A DNA stretch of 64,000 bases. Origin: Actinomadura rudentiformis (GTDB taxonomy: Bacteria; Actinomycetota; Actinomycetes; Streptosporangiales; Streptosporangiaceae). The notes under the pieces are model-generated. The model was given only the letters and a program-made list of their open reading frames with translations, was not told where the DNA came from and did not search any database. Location of the stretch: contig NZ_WBMT01000006.1 of the NCBI RefSeq assembly GCF_008923185.1, forward strand, positions 1 to 64,000. The letters are read 5' to 3'. Below, one piece after another: positions 44,215 through 51,484 of this stretch. How positions within the stretch are numbered: the first letter of the stretch is position 1; each line of letters begins with the position of its first letter. Position numbers and translations under genes: made by a program.

Positions 44215-45108
44215 CTAGCTGACCACGGCTGCCACGAACGCGCTCAGCAGCGGGCTCGGCTCCCCGGCCTGCCGGCAGAGGGCCACGACGCACGGCTCGG
44301 GATCGGGGGAGAGGCGGCGGAACGCGACGCCGCGTAGGCGGATCCGGGCCACTCCAGCAGGCGCGATCGTGACGCCGAGGCCTGCTTCGACGAAGGCGAC
44401 GAGGGTCTGCCACTCCACGGCCTGCTGGGCGATGTGCGGCGTGAAGCCCGCGTCCGCGCAGACGCGCAGGATCCGTGCGTGGAACGCGGGCCCCTCGGCG
44501 GGCGGGAAGAGTACGAACGGCTCCTCGGCCAGCGCGGCGACCGGCACCTGGCGTTGTGCGGTGAGCGGGTGAGCGCGGGGCAGCACGGCCACCAGGCGTT
44601 CATGGAGAACGGGTATCGAGACGAGGTCCGGCTCGGGTGGTGTCTCGCGTACGAATCCCGCGTCGAGGGTTCCTGCCCGTAGTGCCTCCATTTGTGGGGT
44701 GCTCGTCAGCTCGCGGAGGTCGAGCGTCACGCCTGGGAAACGCGCGCGGTACGCGCCGACCACCTTGGGCAGCAGGGTGAACGCGAGCGAGGCCGCGAAT
44801 CCGATTCGGAGCCGTCCAGCCTGGCCGAGCCCGGCCCGGCGGGCCGCGTCCAACCCGGAGGAGACCTGGTCGAGAGCGGATCGGGCGGCAGGGAGCAGTT
44901 CCCGGCCTGCGGCGGTGAGCATCACCCCGCGCGCGTGCCGTTCGAACAGCGGATGGCCGACCCGGGACTCCAGGCGGCGGATCTGCTGGCTGAGCGGCGG
45001 CTGCGCGATGCCCAGCCGTTCGGCGGCCCGCCCGAAGTGCCGCGTCTCGGCCACCACGAGGAACGCGCGCAACTGGCGCAGTTCGAGTTCCGGGGCGGGC
45101 AGCGTCAT
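44215..45108 (-). CDS. LysR-family transcription regulator
   Basis: 297 residues from ATG 45108. Winged helix LELRQLRAFLVVAETRHFGR, PPLSQQIRRLESRVGHPLFE, then the effector domain with RLRIGFAASLAFTLLPKVV, GTLDAGFVRETPPEP and VAFVEAGLGVTIAPAGVA. It is divergent from the ridA gene; the 73-base gap has a dyad ATA-tcacatggctg-TAT that could be its operator. LysR-type regulators usually control the divergent neighbour. Confidence 0.93.
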   Translation of the reverse strand: MTLPAPELELRQLRAFLVVAETRHFGRAAERLGIAQPPLSQQIRRLESRVGHPLFERHARGVMLTAAGRELLPAARSALDQVSSGLDAARRAGLGQAGRLRIGFAASLAFTLLPKVVGAYRARFPGVTLDLRELTSTPQMEALRAGTLDAGFVRETPPEPDLVSIPVLHERLVAVLPRAHPLTAQRQVPVAALAEEPFVLFPPAEGPAFHARILRVCADAGFTPHIAQQAVEWQTLVAFVEAGLGVTIAPAGVARIRLRGVAFRRLSPDPEPCVVALCRQAGEPSPLLSAFVAAVVS

Positions 45109-45181
45109 ACGGCCAGAGATATCACATGGCTGTATACAGGGTATTGGACGTATGGCTGGGCGTCTTTCTAGGGTTCCGGTC

Positions 45182-45574
45182 ATGCAGAACCGCAGATCGA
45201 TCCTGTCCGGGTCCACGTTCGAGGAGCAGATCGGCTACGCGCGGGCGGTGGTGGACGGCGAGTGGGTGCACGTCTCCGGGACCACCGGATTCGACTACGC
45301 CACGATGACCATCCAGGACGACGTCGTCGCCCAGGCCGAGCAGTGCCTCGCGAACATCGGGGCGGCGCTCACCGAGGCCGGCGCCATGTTCGACGACGTC
45401 GTCCGCGTTCGCTACATGCTGCCCGACCCTGCGGACTTCGAGCCGTGCTGGCCGGCCCTGCGCGCCGCGTTCGGCGCCGCACGGCCGGCCGCCACCATGA
45501 TCGCCTGTGGTCTGGCCGATCCGAGGATGCGCATCGAGATCGAGGTCACCGCCCGCCGCGCCGTCACCGGGTGA
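45182..45574 (+). CDS. RidA-family enamine/imine deaminase
   Basis: 130 residues; ATG 45182. RidA/YjgF fold: FEEQIGYARAVVDGEWVHVSG (in parts), TGFDYATMTIQDDVVAQAEQ, CLANIGAALTEAGAMFDDVV, RVRYMLPDPADFEPCWPALR and RMRIEIEVTARRAV. The substrate-carboxylate Arg is in LADPRMRIEIE, as in related YjgF proteins. It hydrolyses reactive 2-aminoacrylate-type imines or acts as a specialised deaminase. Probably regulated by the divergent LysR protein. Coding end overlaps the SUKH/SUFU remnant by 11 bases. Confidence 0.9.
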   Translation: MQNRRSILSGSTFEEQIGYARAVVDGEWVHVSGTTGFDYATMTIQDDVVAQAEQCLANIGAALTEAGAMFDDVVRVRYMLPDPADFEPCWPALRAAFGAARPAATMIACGLADPRMRIEIEVTARRAVTG

Positions 45575-45868
45575 TGTCGGTGAGGGGGGCGCCGTAGGTC
45601 TCGGTCAGCCGTGCGACGACGGTGTCGTTGCCGTGCTCCTTGGCCTCGGCCAGCTCGTCCGCCGTGATGCCCACGGCGGCGATGAAGTCCACGCGTCCGT
45701 TAGGGCTCTCGATCGTGCCGAGACACGGGTCGGTGACGAACGCCAGGGCGGTCAGCCGGCTGCCTGCGTGTCGGCGGGCCGGAGGCCGTGCGCTTCGGCG
45801 TCGTCGGGATCGAGGGTGATGACCTCGTCCGCGCCGAAGAGGCGGACGAGTTCGGCGTGAGTGGCCAC
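45564..45868 (-). pseudogene. SUKH-4/SUFU-like remnant with frameshift
   Basis: From GTG 45868 (GGAAGG upstream) a 38-residue frame starts ATHAELVRLFGADEVITLDP, like the beginning of SUKH-4-type proteins, and stops at 45752. In the neighbouring frame the sequence continues LTALAFVTDPCLGTIESPNG, DFIAAVGITADELAEAKEHG, ending PLTDITR, the tail of a suppressor-of-fused-like protein. The middle is missing and the frame broken, so this is a fused remnant of one or two immunity-type genes. The two assignments are from memory. Confidence 0.55.
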
Positions 45869-45900
45869 GGGAGCCTTCCGTCACAGGGGAGCGGTGAGGA

Positions 45901-46389
45901 TCAAGATCCTCCGGATTGGATCTCCGTTGGACGGTCCATCCGCGCCACGAGTTCCGCCAGCAGCCCGACCAGCCGCTCGCGGTCGGCAGGCCGCAGCCAG
46001 CCGAAGATCTCCTCGCCCACCACCGACGCCTCGGCCTGCGCGGAGTGCAGGCGGGCGCGCCCTTCGCCGGTGAGCTCGATCGCGTACGCGCGGCGGTCGT
46101 GGGCGGCCCGGCGCCGGGTGGCCAGCCCGGACCGTTCGAGCTCGTCCATGATCCGGACCATCGCCGACTTGTCGAGGTCGAGCAGCTCGCTCAGCTGCCG
46201 CTGGCTGGTCGGCCCGTGCCGGTCCAGCGCCGACAGCACGCCGAGGTGACGGACCTCGATGCCGAACGGCTGCAGGCGGTCGTTCAGCTTCTGGCGTGAG
46301 TGGAAGTGCGCTGTCGCCAGCAGGAATCCCAGCGCGAGGTCGTCGCCGCGCGGGTCGCCCAGGATCGATGGCGTCTCCGGTGGTTGCAC
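45901..46389 (-). CDS. MarR-family transcription regulator
   Basis: 162 residues from GTG 46389. Winged helix: RHGPTSQRQLSELLDLDKSA, MVRIMDELERSGLATRRR, then DRRAYAIELTGEGRARL, the MarR wing with DRR. Dimerisation helices flank it. It should bind the dyad GTCTCA-ct-TGAGAC 28 bases upstream of its start, repressing itself and the divergent amidohydrolase. Ligand unknown; phenolic compounds are common for MarR proteins next to such decarboxylase-like enzymes. Confidence 0.93.
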   Translation of the reverse strand: MQPPETPSILGDPRGDDLALGFLLATAHFHSRQKLNDRLQPFGIEVRHLGVLSALDRHGPTSQRQLSELLDLDKSAMVRIMDELERSGLATRRRAAHDRRAYAIELTGEGRARLHSAQAEASVVGEEIFGWLRPADRERLVGLLAELVARMDRPTEIQSGGS

Positions 46390-46416
46390 GGCTCCATCTT
46401 AGGGGCCGTCGATATG

Positions 46417-46430
46417 GTCTCACTTGAGAC
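46417..46430. promoter_or_regulatory. MarR operator dyad
   Basis: GTCTCA-ct-TGAGAC, a perfect 6+6 inverted repeat in the 89-base gap between the MarR gene (start 46389) and the divergent amidohydrolase (start 46479). Size and placement fit a MarR dimer site. Confidence 0.7.
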
Positions 46431-46478
46431 AGTCTTGTATGCTCCTATTTGGGCGGCTCGACAAGCATGGGAGATGTG

Positions 46479-47558
46479 ATGCGCGACATGAGCAGGCGGC
46501 GGGCCCTTCAGGCGGCCGCGCTCACCACGGCCGCGGTCGGGCTCGGTTCGTCCGCCGCGGACGCCGGGACCGGGAGCCGAACCGGGACCGCAGCGGGGGC
46601 CCGCCCTTTCCGGATCGACACCCACCACCACGCCGTTCCGGCGGAGATGCGCAAGTGGGCTGTCGAGCAGGGCCTGCTGCCCCCGGTTGGCGGGCCAAGG
46701 TGGGGGCAGTGGAGCCTGTCCGAGACCCTCGACACGATGGACCGCAACCAGATCGCGATGGGTGTCGCGTCGGCGCCGGTCCCGTCCATCGCCTTCCGCG
46801 ACCGGGCCGTGGCGGTGTCCGGGGCGCGGATCATCAACGAGGACCTGGCGAACCTCGTCCGCGACCACCCCGCCAGGTTCGGCTTCTTCGCCTGCCTGCC
46901 GCTCCTCCACATCGACGTCGCCCTCAAGGAGGCCGCGTACGCGCTCGACGTGCTCGAGGCCGACGGCGTGATGCTGATGACCAACGACGGGACCCGTTAC
47001 CTCGGGGACAAGGCGTTCGACCCGCTGTTCGAAGAGCTCGACCGGCGGCGGGCCGTGATCTTCACCCATCCCTTCTCGCTCCCCGGAGGGCACGTCGGGG
47101 TGCCGGGGATGGAGGACTGGATCGCCGACTTCATGCTGGACACGACCCGGGCCGCCTTCAACCTGGTCGCCTCCGGGACGATGGACCGGTACCGGCGGAT
47201 CTCGGTGATCCTCTCCCACGCCGGCGGCTTCCTCCCCTACATCGGCGGACGGGTCGAGCACGCGGGCAGGACGGGACGCGGTCCCAGCCCTGCCGCGTTC
47301 CGCCGGGCGGTCCGGCGGTTCTACTACGACACCGCCGCGCCGCCCTCGCCCTACGCGACGCCCACCCTGCTGGCCGCCGCCGGTGCCGGGCAGCTCCTCT
47401 ACGGCACCGACTGGGCGCAGACGACGGCCGACGATGTCAGGCACACCACTCGCGGGCTCGAACGCGACCCGGCGCTGAACGGCCGTATGCGACAGGCGAT
47501 CTACCGGGGGAACGCCCTGCGCCTCATGCCCACGCTCGCCCGCCGCGTACGAGCGTGA
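46479..47558 (+). CDS. Amidohydrolase 2 (ACMSD-like) with Tat-type signal
   Basis: 359 residues; ATG 46479 with GGGAG 5 bases upstream. Residues 1-30 include SRRRALQAAALTTAAVG, a twin-arginine signal with Ala-x-Ala-like cleavage near SAADAG. The rest is an amidohydrolase-2 TIM barrel: IDTHHHAVPAEM (HxH metal ligands), IFTHPFSLPG, ILSHAGGFLPYIGGR (His), and YGTDWAQT (Asp). The family includes gamma-resorcylate and aminocarboxymuconate semialdehyde decarboxylases. Export is unusual for such enzymes but known in actinomycetes. Probably a non-oxidative decarboxylase or hydrolase of an aromatic acid. Under control of the divergent MarR protein. Confidence 0.87.
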   Translation: MRDMSRRRALQAAALTTAAVGLGSSAADAGTGSRTGTAAGARPFRIDTHHHAVPAEMRKWAVEQGLLPPVGGPRWGQWSLSETLDTMDRNQIAMGVASAPVPSIAFRDRAVAVSGARIINEDLANLVRDHPARFGFFACLPLLHIDVALKEAAYALDVLEADGVMLMTNDGTRYLGDKAFDPLFEELDRRRAVIFTHPFSLPGGHVGVPGMEDWIADFMLDTTRAAFNLVASGTMDRYRRISVILSHAGGFLPYIGGRVEHAGRTGRGPSPAAFRRAVRRFYYDTAAPPSPYATPTLLAAAGAGQLLYGTDWAQTTADDVRHTTRGLERDPALNGRMRQAIYRGNALRLMPTLARRVRA

Positions 47559-47627
47559 GCTCGGGCCCGCAACCCGGGGCGACGCGCTCCGAGGGCCCGG
47601 CCTCCGGCCGCGCCCTCGGCCCTCGGC

Positions 47628-48404
47628 CTACTTCACCTCGCGCTTGATGAGGCGGATGGTCCCGATGACGAGCGGGAGGAGCATCCACACCGCGAGCGAG
47701 GTGCCGGCGCGGGCCCATTCTTCGCCGGTGATGCCGGGCTCGGTGAGCGCGGTGAGCGTGAGGTTGGTGTCCAGCCAGCCCGCCGGGCCCTTGAGCTTGC
47801 TGATCATCCCGCCGAGCGTCGACCAGACGATGGGCAGCACGAGGAAGAGCACGATCGCCAGCGGCGAGTTCATGAAGAGCGTGCCGAACGCGATGCCCAT
47901 GAAGAGCATGACCACCGCGAGGAGAACCGTCACGCCGAAACGGCCCGGGCTGAGCGACCAGCTTCCGTCCGAACGGCCCATCAGCTCGCCGACCGTGCGG
48001 GCGATCAGCGCCACGGCGAGCCCGACACAGGCGAAGAGGGCACCGAGCACCGAGCCCGCGATCAGCTTGGCAGCCAGGATCCGGGGTCGTTCGGGGACGA
48101 GGGTGAACGTGGTCAGAGCCGTGCGCTGGGACCACTCCGTCGTGACCGCGAGGATGCCGAGGATGGGCAGGAGGATCGACACCCCTACCTGCGAGGCGGT
48201 GAAGAACTCCAGCAGTGTCTGATCCTGCTTCGGCACCGCGAAGAGCACGACCGGCATCATCGCCACGGCGACCAGGCTGATGATGATGAGCAGCCAGCGG
48301 CTCGAGCGGGTGTCGATCATCTTGCGGAGCTCGACGGCCGTGAGCCGGACGAGCGACGGGCGTGCCGGCTCCAGCAGGGCGGCCGGTGCGGTGATGGCGG
48401 TCAT
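47628..48404 (-). CDS. ABC-2 type exporter permease
   Basis: 258 residues. Six membrane helices (WLLIIISLVAVAMMPVVLFA, VGVSILLPILGILAVTTEWS, LIAGSVLGALFACVGLAVAL, FGVTVLLAVVMLFMGIAFGT, LAIVLFLVLPIVWSTLG, LAVWMLLPLVIGTIRLI) with the ABC-2 motif EWSQRTALTTFTLVPERPR. No extracytoplasmic domain. Partners the ATPase that overlaps its start by 4 bases. Such two-gene exporters often confer lantibiotic or bacteriocin resistance, or export an unknown compound; the adjacent two-component system probably senses it. Confidence 0.92.
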   Translation of the reverse strand: MTAITAPAALLEPARPSLVRLTAVELRKMIDTRSSRWLLIIISLVAVAMMPVVLFAVPKQDQTLLEFFTASQVGVSILLPILGILAVTTEWSQRTALTTFTLVPERPRILAAKLIAGSVLGALFACVGLAVALIARTVGELMGRSDGSWSLSPGRFGVTVLLAVVMLFMGIAFGTLFMNSPLAIVLFLVLPIVWSTLGGMISKLKGPAGWLDTNLTLTALTEPGITGEEWARAGTSLAVWMLLPLVIGTIRLIKREVK

Positions 48405-49333
48405 CGGAGTGTCTCCTGCGGAGCGGGGGCAGCCACGGTCGGGGCGTCGGCAGGGGATGGGTTGATGAGTGAGAGGAACAGCTCCTCCAGGCCGCCCCCG
48501 CTGGCCTGGCGAAGTTCGAGGAGCACGGTGCCCGTGGCGGCGGCGGCCCGTCCCACCGCCTCGGCGGGGGCGTCGACGACGAAGGCGCCCTGGCCATCGG
48601 GCCGGGCGGACAGTCCCGCCTGCGCCAGCGCCGACTGCAGGGCGGCGCCGTCCAGGGCGCGGACCACGACGCCGGTGGGCTGGGTGAGGAGTTCGTCCTT
48701 GGCGCCCTGGGCTGCGACGCGCCCGCCCGCGATGACCACGAAGCGGTCGGCGACGGCCTCCACTTCGAGCAGCAGGTGGGACGACAGCAGGACCGTCCCG
48801 CCGCGGTCGGCGAAGTCGCGCAGCATGGAGCGCATCCAGTGGATGCCTTCCGGGTCGAGACCGTTGGCGGGCTCGTCCAGGATGAGCACGCTGGGGTCGC
48901 CGAGCAGGGCCTGGGCGATGCCGAGGCGCTGCCGCATGCCGAGCGAGTAGCCGCCGACCCGGCGCTTGGCCGCCTTGGTCGACAGGCCCACCCGGTCGAG
49001 CATCTGGCCGACGCGCTTCTGGTCGACGCCGAGAATCTGCGCGGTCAGGGCGAGCGTCTCGCGGCCGGTGCGGCCGGAGTGCTGCGCGGCGGCGTCGAGG
49101 AGGACGCCGACATGGCGGCCGGGGTTGCTGATCCGGCGGTACGGGACGCCCTTGACCGTCGCCGTCCCCGTGGTGGGCGGGGTGAGGCCGCAGATCATTC
49201 GCATGGTGGTCGACTTGCCCGCCCCGTTGGGGCCGAGGAAGCCGGTGACCGTTCCCGGCTCGCAGCGGAACGAGACGTTCTCGACCGCGGTGACCTCGCG
49301 ATATCGCTTGGTCAGGTTCTCAACACTGATCAT
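48401..49333 (-). CDS. ABC exporter ATP-binding protein
   Basis: 310 residues from ATG 49333. Walker A GPNGAGKSTTMRMICG, signature YSLGMRQRLGIAQALLGDP, Walker B VLILDEPANGLDPEG, and an H-loop SSHLLLEV. DrrA/CcmA-like exporter ATPase. The extra 80 residues at the C-terminus are usual for this class. The stop overlaps the permease start (ATGA). A 12-base dyad at 49393-49404 lies 60 bases before this start and is shared with the histidine-kinase promoter, so the exporter may have its own inducible promoter. Confidence 0.95.
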   Translation of the reverse strand: MISVENLTKRYREVTAVENVSFRCEPGTVTGFLGPNGAGKSTTMRMICGLTPPTTGTATVKGVPYRRISNPGRHVGVLLDAAAQHSGRTGRETLALTAQILGVDQKRVGQMLDRVGLSTKAAKRRVGGYSLGMRQRLGIAQALLGDPSVLILDEPANGLDPEGIHWMRSMLRDFADRGGTVLLSSHLLLEVEAVADRFVVIAGGRVAAQGAKDELLTQPTGVVVRALDGAALQSALAQAGLSARPDGQGAFVVDAPAEAVGRAAAATGTVLLELRQASGGGLEELFLSLINPSPADAPTVAAPAPQETLR

Positions 49334-49392
49334 GCCTCCAGGCTGCCGGTCACGGCCGGGCCGGCGCGTCGGCCGGGCGTCGACAGCCGGCT

Positions 49393-49404
49393 CGACCAAA
49401 GTCG
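49393..49404. promoter_or_regulatory. Candidate response-regulator site upstream of the ABC genes
   Basis: CGAC-caaa-GTCG, 60 bases before the ABC ATPase start in the gap after the response-regulator gene. In the direction of the ABC genes it reads CGACTTTGGTCGA, identical over 13 bases to the element at 51373-51385, which lies 59 bases before the kinase start. Half sites CGAC/GTCG fit a NarL-type dimer. Confidence 0.6.
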
Positions 49405-49408
49405 GTCG

Positions 49409-50092
49409 TCAGTCGTCCGATGGATCGTCGCCGCGCGCGTCGTGCACGAGCAGCGCGATCTGGACCCGGTTGTTGAGCTCCAGCTTGGTGAGGAGCCGCG
49501 AGACGTACGCCTTGACGGTGGCGACGCTGAGCGAGAGCTCCTTGCCGATGTCGCTGTTGGTCTTGCCCTGCCCGACCAGCAGCGCGACGGCCCGCTCGCC
49601 CTCGCTCAGCCCGTCCAGCCGCTCGCGGGCCCGGGCCTGGCGCGGGTCGACGCCCGCGCCCGCCACGTACGACATCATCCGGCGCAGCACCGCCGGGGAC
49701 ATCATCGGCTCACCGGCGGCGACCTGGCGGATCGCGCGCATGATCTCCGGCGGCGGCGTGTGCTTGAGCAGGAACCCGCCCGCCCCGGCACGCATCGCGC
49801 GCAGGATGTGGTCGTCGGTGTCGAACGTGGTCAGGATGATGATCTCGGGTGGCTCCCGCCGCGAGCGCAGCAGCTCGGTGGCGGCCAGCCCGTCCATCCG
49901 CGGCATCCGGATGTCCATCAGCACCACGTCGGGCCGGTGCTGGTTGACCGCCGCCACGACCTCCGAGCCGTCGCCGACGTCCGCGACCACCTCCAGGTCG
50001 TCGGCGCCGGCCAGCATCATCGACAGGCCCCTCCGGACGAGGGCGTCGTCGTCGACGATGAGCACGCGGATGGGTGAGTCCGTTCCCGTCAC
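49409..50092 (-). CDS. NarL-family response regulator
   Basis: 227 residues from GTG 50092; a longer version starting inside the kinase gene is possible. Receiver domain: VLIVDDDALVRR, phospho-Asp in VVLMDIRMPRMDGL, ILTTFD (Thr switch), LLKHTPP (Lys). The C-terminal LuxR helix-turn-helix is LSEGERAVALLVGQGKTNSD, IGKELSLSVATVKAYVSRLL. Partner of the kinase directly upstream (16 bases). It likely binds the shared dyad before the ABC and kinase genes. Confidence 0.95.
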   Translation of the reverse strand: MTGTDSPIRVLIVDDDALVRRGLSMMLAGADDLEVVADVGDGSEVVAAVNQHRPDVVLMDIRMPRMDGLAATELLRSRREPPEIIILTTFDTDDHILRAMRAGAGGFLLKHTPPPEIMRAIRQVAAGEPMMSPAVLRRMMSYVAGAGVDPRQARARERLDGLSEGERAVALLVGQGKTNSDIGKELSLSVATVKAYVSRLLTKLELNNRVQIALLVHDARGDDPSDD

Positions 50093-50108
50093 TGGCAGAT
50101 ACCGTCGC

Positions 50109-51314
50109 TTACTGGTCGGGCCCGGCCTCATGGCCTGGCCGGGCGGGCAGGGGTAGGGACACGCGCAGCCGGAACTCGTCGCCGGTCCGGCCGTGTTCGA
50201 TCGTTCCGCCGACCAGGTCGACGCGTTCGCGGAGGCCGACGAGCCCGGCGCCCGAGCCGGGGAGGTCCAGCGCCGCCAGGGCGGGCAGGAGCCGGTTGGC
50301 GACCTCGATGGTGAGCTCGGCGCCGCCGGCCGCCTCGACCGTGACCCGCACGTGCGAGCCGGGCGCGTGCTTGCGGGCGTTGGTCAGGCCCTCCTGGACG
50401 ACGCGGTAGGCGTGCCGGCCGATCCGGGCCGGGATCGCGGCCGGGTCGGGGATCCGGGCGTCCAGGATGACGTGCGCCCCGGCTTCGCGCGACTCGTCGA
50501 TCAGCGCGGGGAGATCGGTGAGCGTCGGCTGCGGCCGGTCCCGTTCGCTCACCGTTTGGGCGCCGTCGGTGGTGAAGGGGGCGTCGGCGCGGAGCACGCC
50601 GATCACCTCGCGCAGGTCCTCCATCGCCTCGTAGGCGGTCTGCCGGATGATCCCCGCCGCCTCGCGCTGCGCCGCCGGGGCGTCCGGGCCGAACTCCAAT
50701 GCCCCCGCGTGCACCGAGAGCAGGGAGATGCGGTGCGCGAGCACGTCGTGCATCTCCCGCGCGATCCGCTCGCGTTCCAGCAGGCGGGCCTCCTCGACCC
50801 GCAGCCGCTGCCCCTCCTCTGTCTCCTGCGCACGTTCGCGCAGCGACTTGATGAGCTCGCTCTGCGAGCGGACCAGCAATCCGAGGGTGATGAGGACCGC
50901 GTAGCCCAGACCGAAGGTGACCAGCCCGTCCCGGTACTCCGAGGGGCTGATCGGAGCGAGCGCGAAGACGCTCGCGATGATCGAGAGGTTGGCCCCGGCC
51001 ACGAGCGCGGTCACCCGCCAGGAGCAGCGGACGGCGACCGTCCACACCGCCAGCGCGGCGGGCCCGTACGCGGTCGAGGCCGAGATCTGGATGATCATGA
51101 GGACGACGGCGAGCGTCGCCGGCCGGGTCCGCCGGAACAGCAGGAGCAGCACGCAGCCCACGGCCCCGACCGCGATGTCGGGGATGATCGCGTTCTTCTT
51201 GTCATCGGGGAAGCTGTCGAGCGACGCGGCCAGCATGAGGAGGCCCACCGCCGCCGCGAAGGCGGTGACACCCGCATCGGCGAACCACTCGCGCTTCGTC
51301 CGCCGCATTTGCAC
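50109..51314 (-). CDS. Sensor histidine kinase, HisKA_3 type
   Basis: 401 residues from GTG 51314 (ATG 51308 also in frame). Five to six membrane helices at the N-terminus (about 10-155) with no large extracytoplasmic loop, as in intramembrane-sensing kinases. A short coiled coil (SELIKSLRERAQETEEGQRL) leads to the phospho-His motif EMHDVLAHRISLLSVHAGAL, then the HATPase N-box EGLTNARKHAPG and GSGAGLVGLRERVDLVGG. Sensor of cell-envelope stress or of the ABC substrate is likely. A shared dyad lies 59 bases before the start; the secreted hydrolase is divergent. Confidence 0.95.
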   Translation of the reverse strand: MQMRRTKREWFADAGVTAFAAAVGLLMLAASLDSFPDDKKNAIIPDIAVGAVGCVLLLLFRRTRPATLAVVLMIIQISASTAYGPAALAVWTVAVRCSWRVTALVAGANLSIIASVFALAPISPSEYRDGLVTFGLGYAVLITLGLLVRSQSELIKSLRERAQETEEGQRLRVEEARLLERERIAREMHDVLAHRISLLSVHAGALEFGPDAPAAQREAAGIIRQTAYEAMEDLREVIGVLRADAPFTTDGAQTVSERDRPQPTLTDLPALIDESREAGAHVILDARIPDPAAIPARIGRHAYRVVQEGLTNARKHAPGSHVRVTVEAAGGAELTIEVANRLLPALAALDLPGSGAGLVGLRERVDLVGGTIEHGRTGDEFRLRVSLPLPARPGHEAGPDQ

Positions 51315-51368
51315 CCGCTCAACGTTACCGACCAGGCCGCCCGTGAGCAGTGACCGCAGGTCGATGCG

Positions 51369-51388
51369 CCATCGACTTTGGTCGATGG
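51369..51388. promoter_or_regulatory. Candidate response-regulator site upstream of the kinase gene
   Basis: CCATCGAC-tttg-GTCGATGG, a perfect 8+8 inverted repeat. Its core CGACTTTGGTCGA matches the element before the ABC ATPase gene. It sits 59 bases (core) before the kinase start and about 100 bases before the divergent secreted hydrolase, so it could serve both directions. Confidence 0.65.
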
Positions 51389-51484
51389 AGCCAGCCCCCG
51401 GAACGGCGGACCGGCGCGCCCCACCCCCGATTGTGGAGAGCGCTCTCCTGTGCGTGTCGCGTCCCCTGCCTAGCGTCGTTGCAC

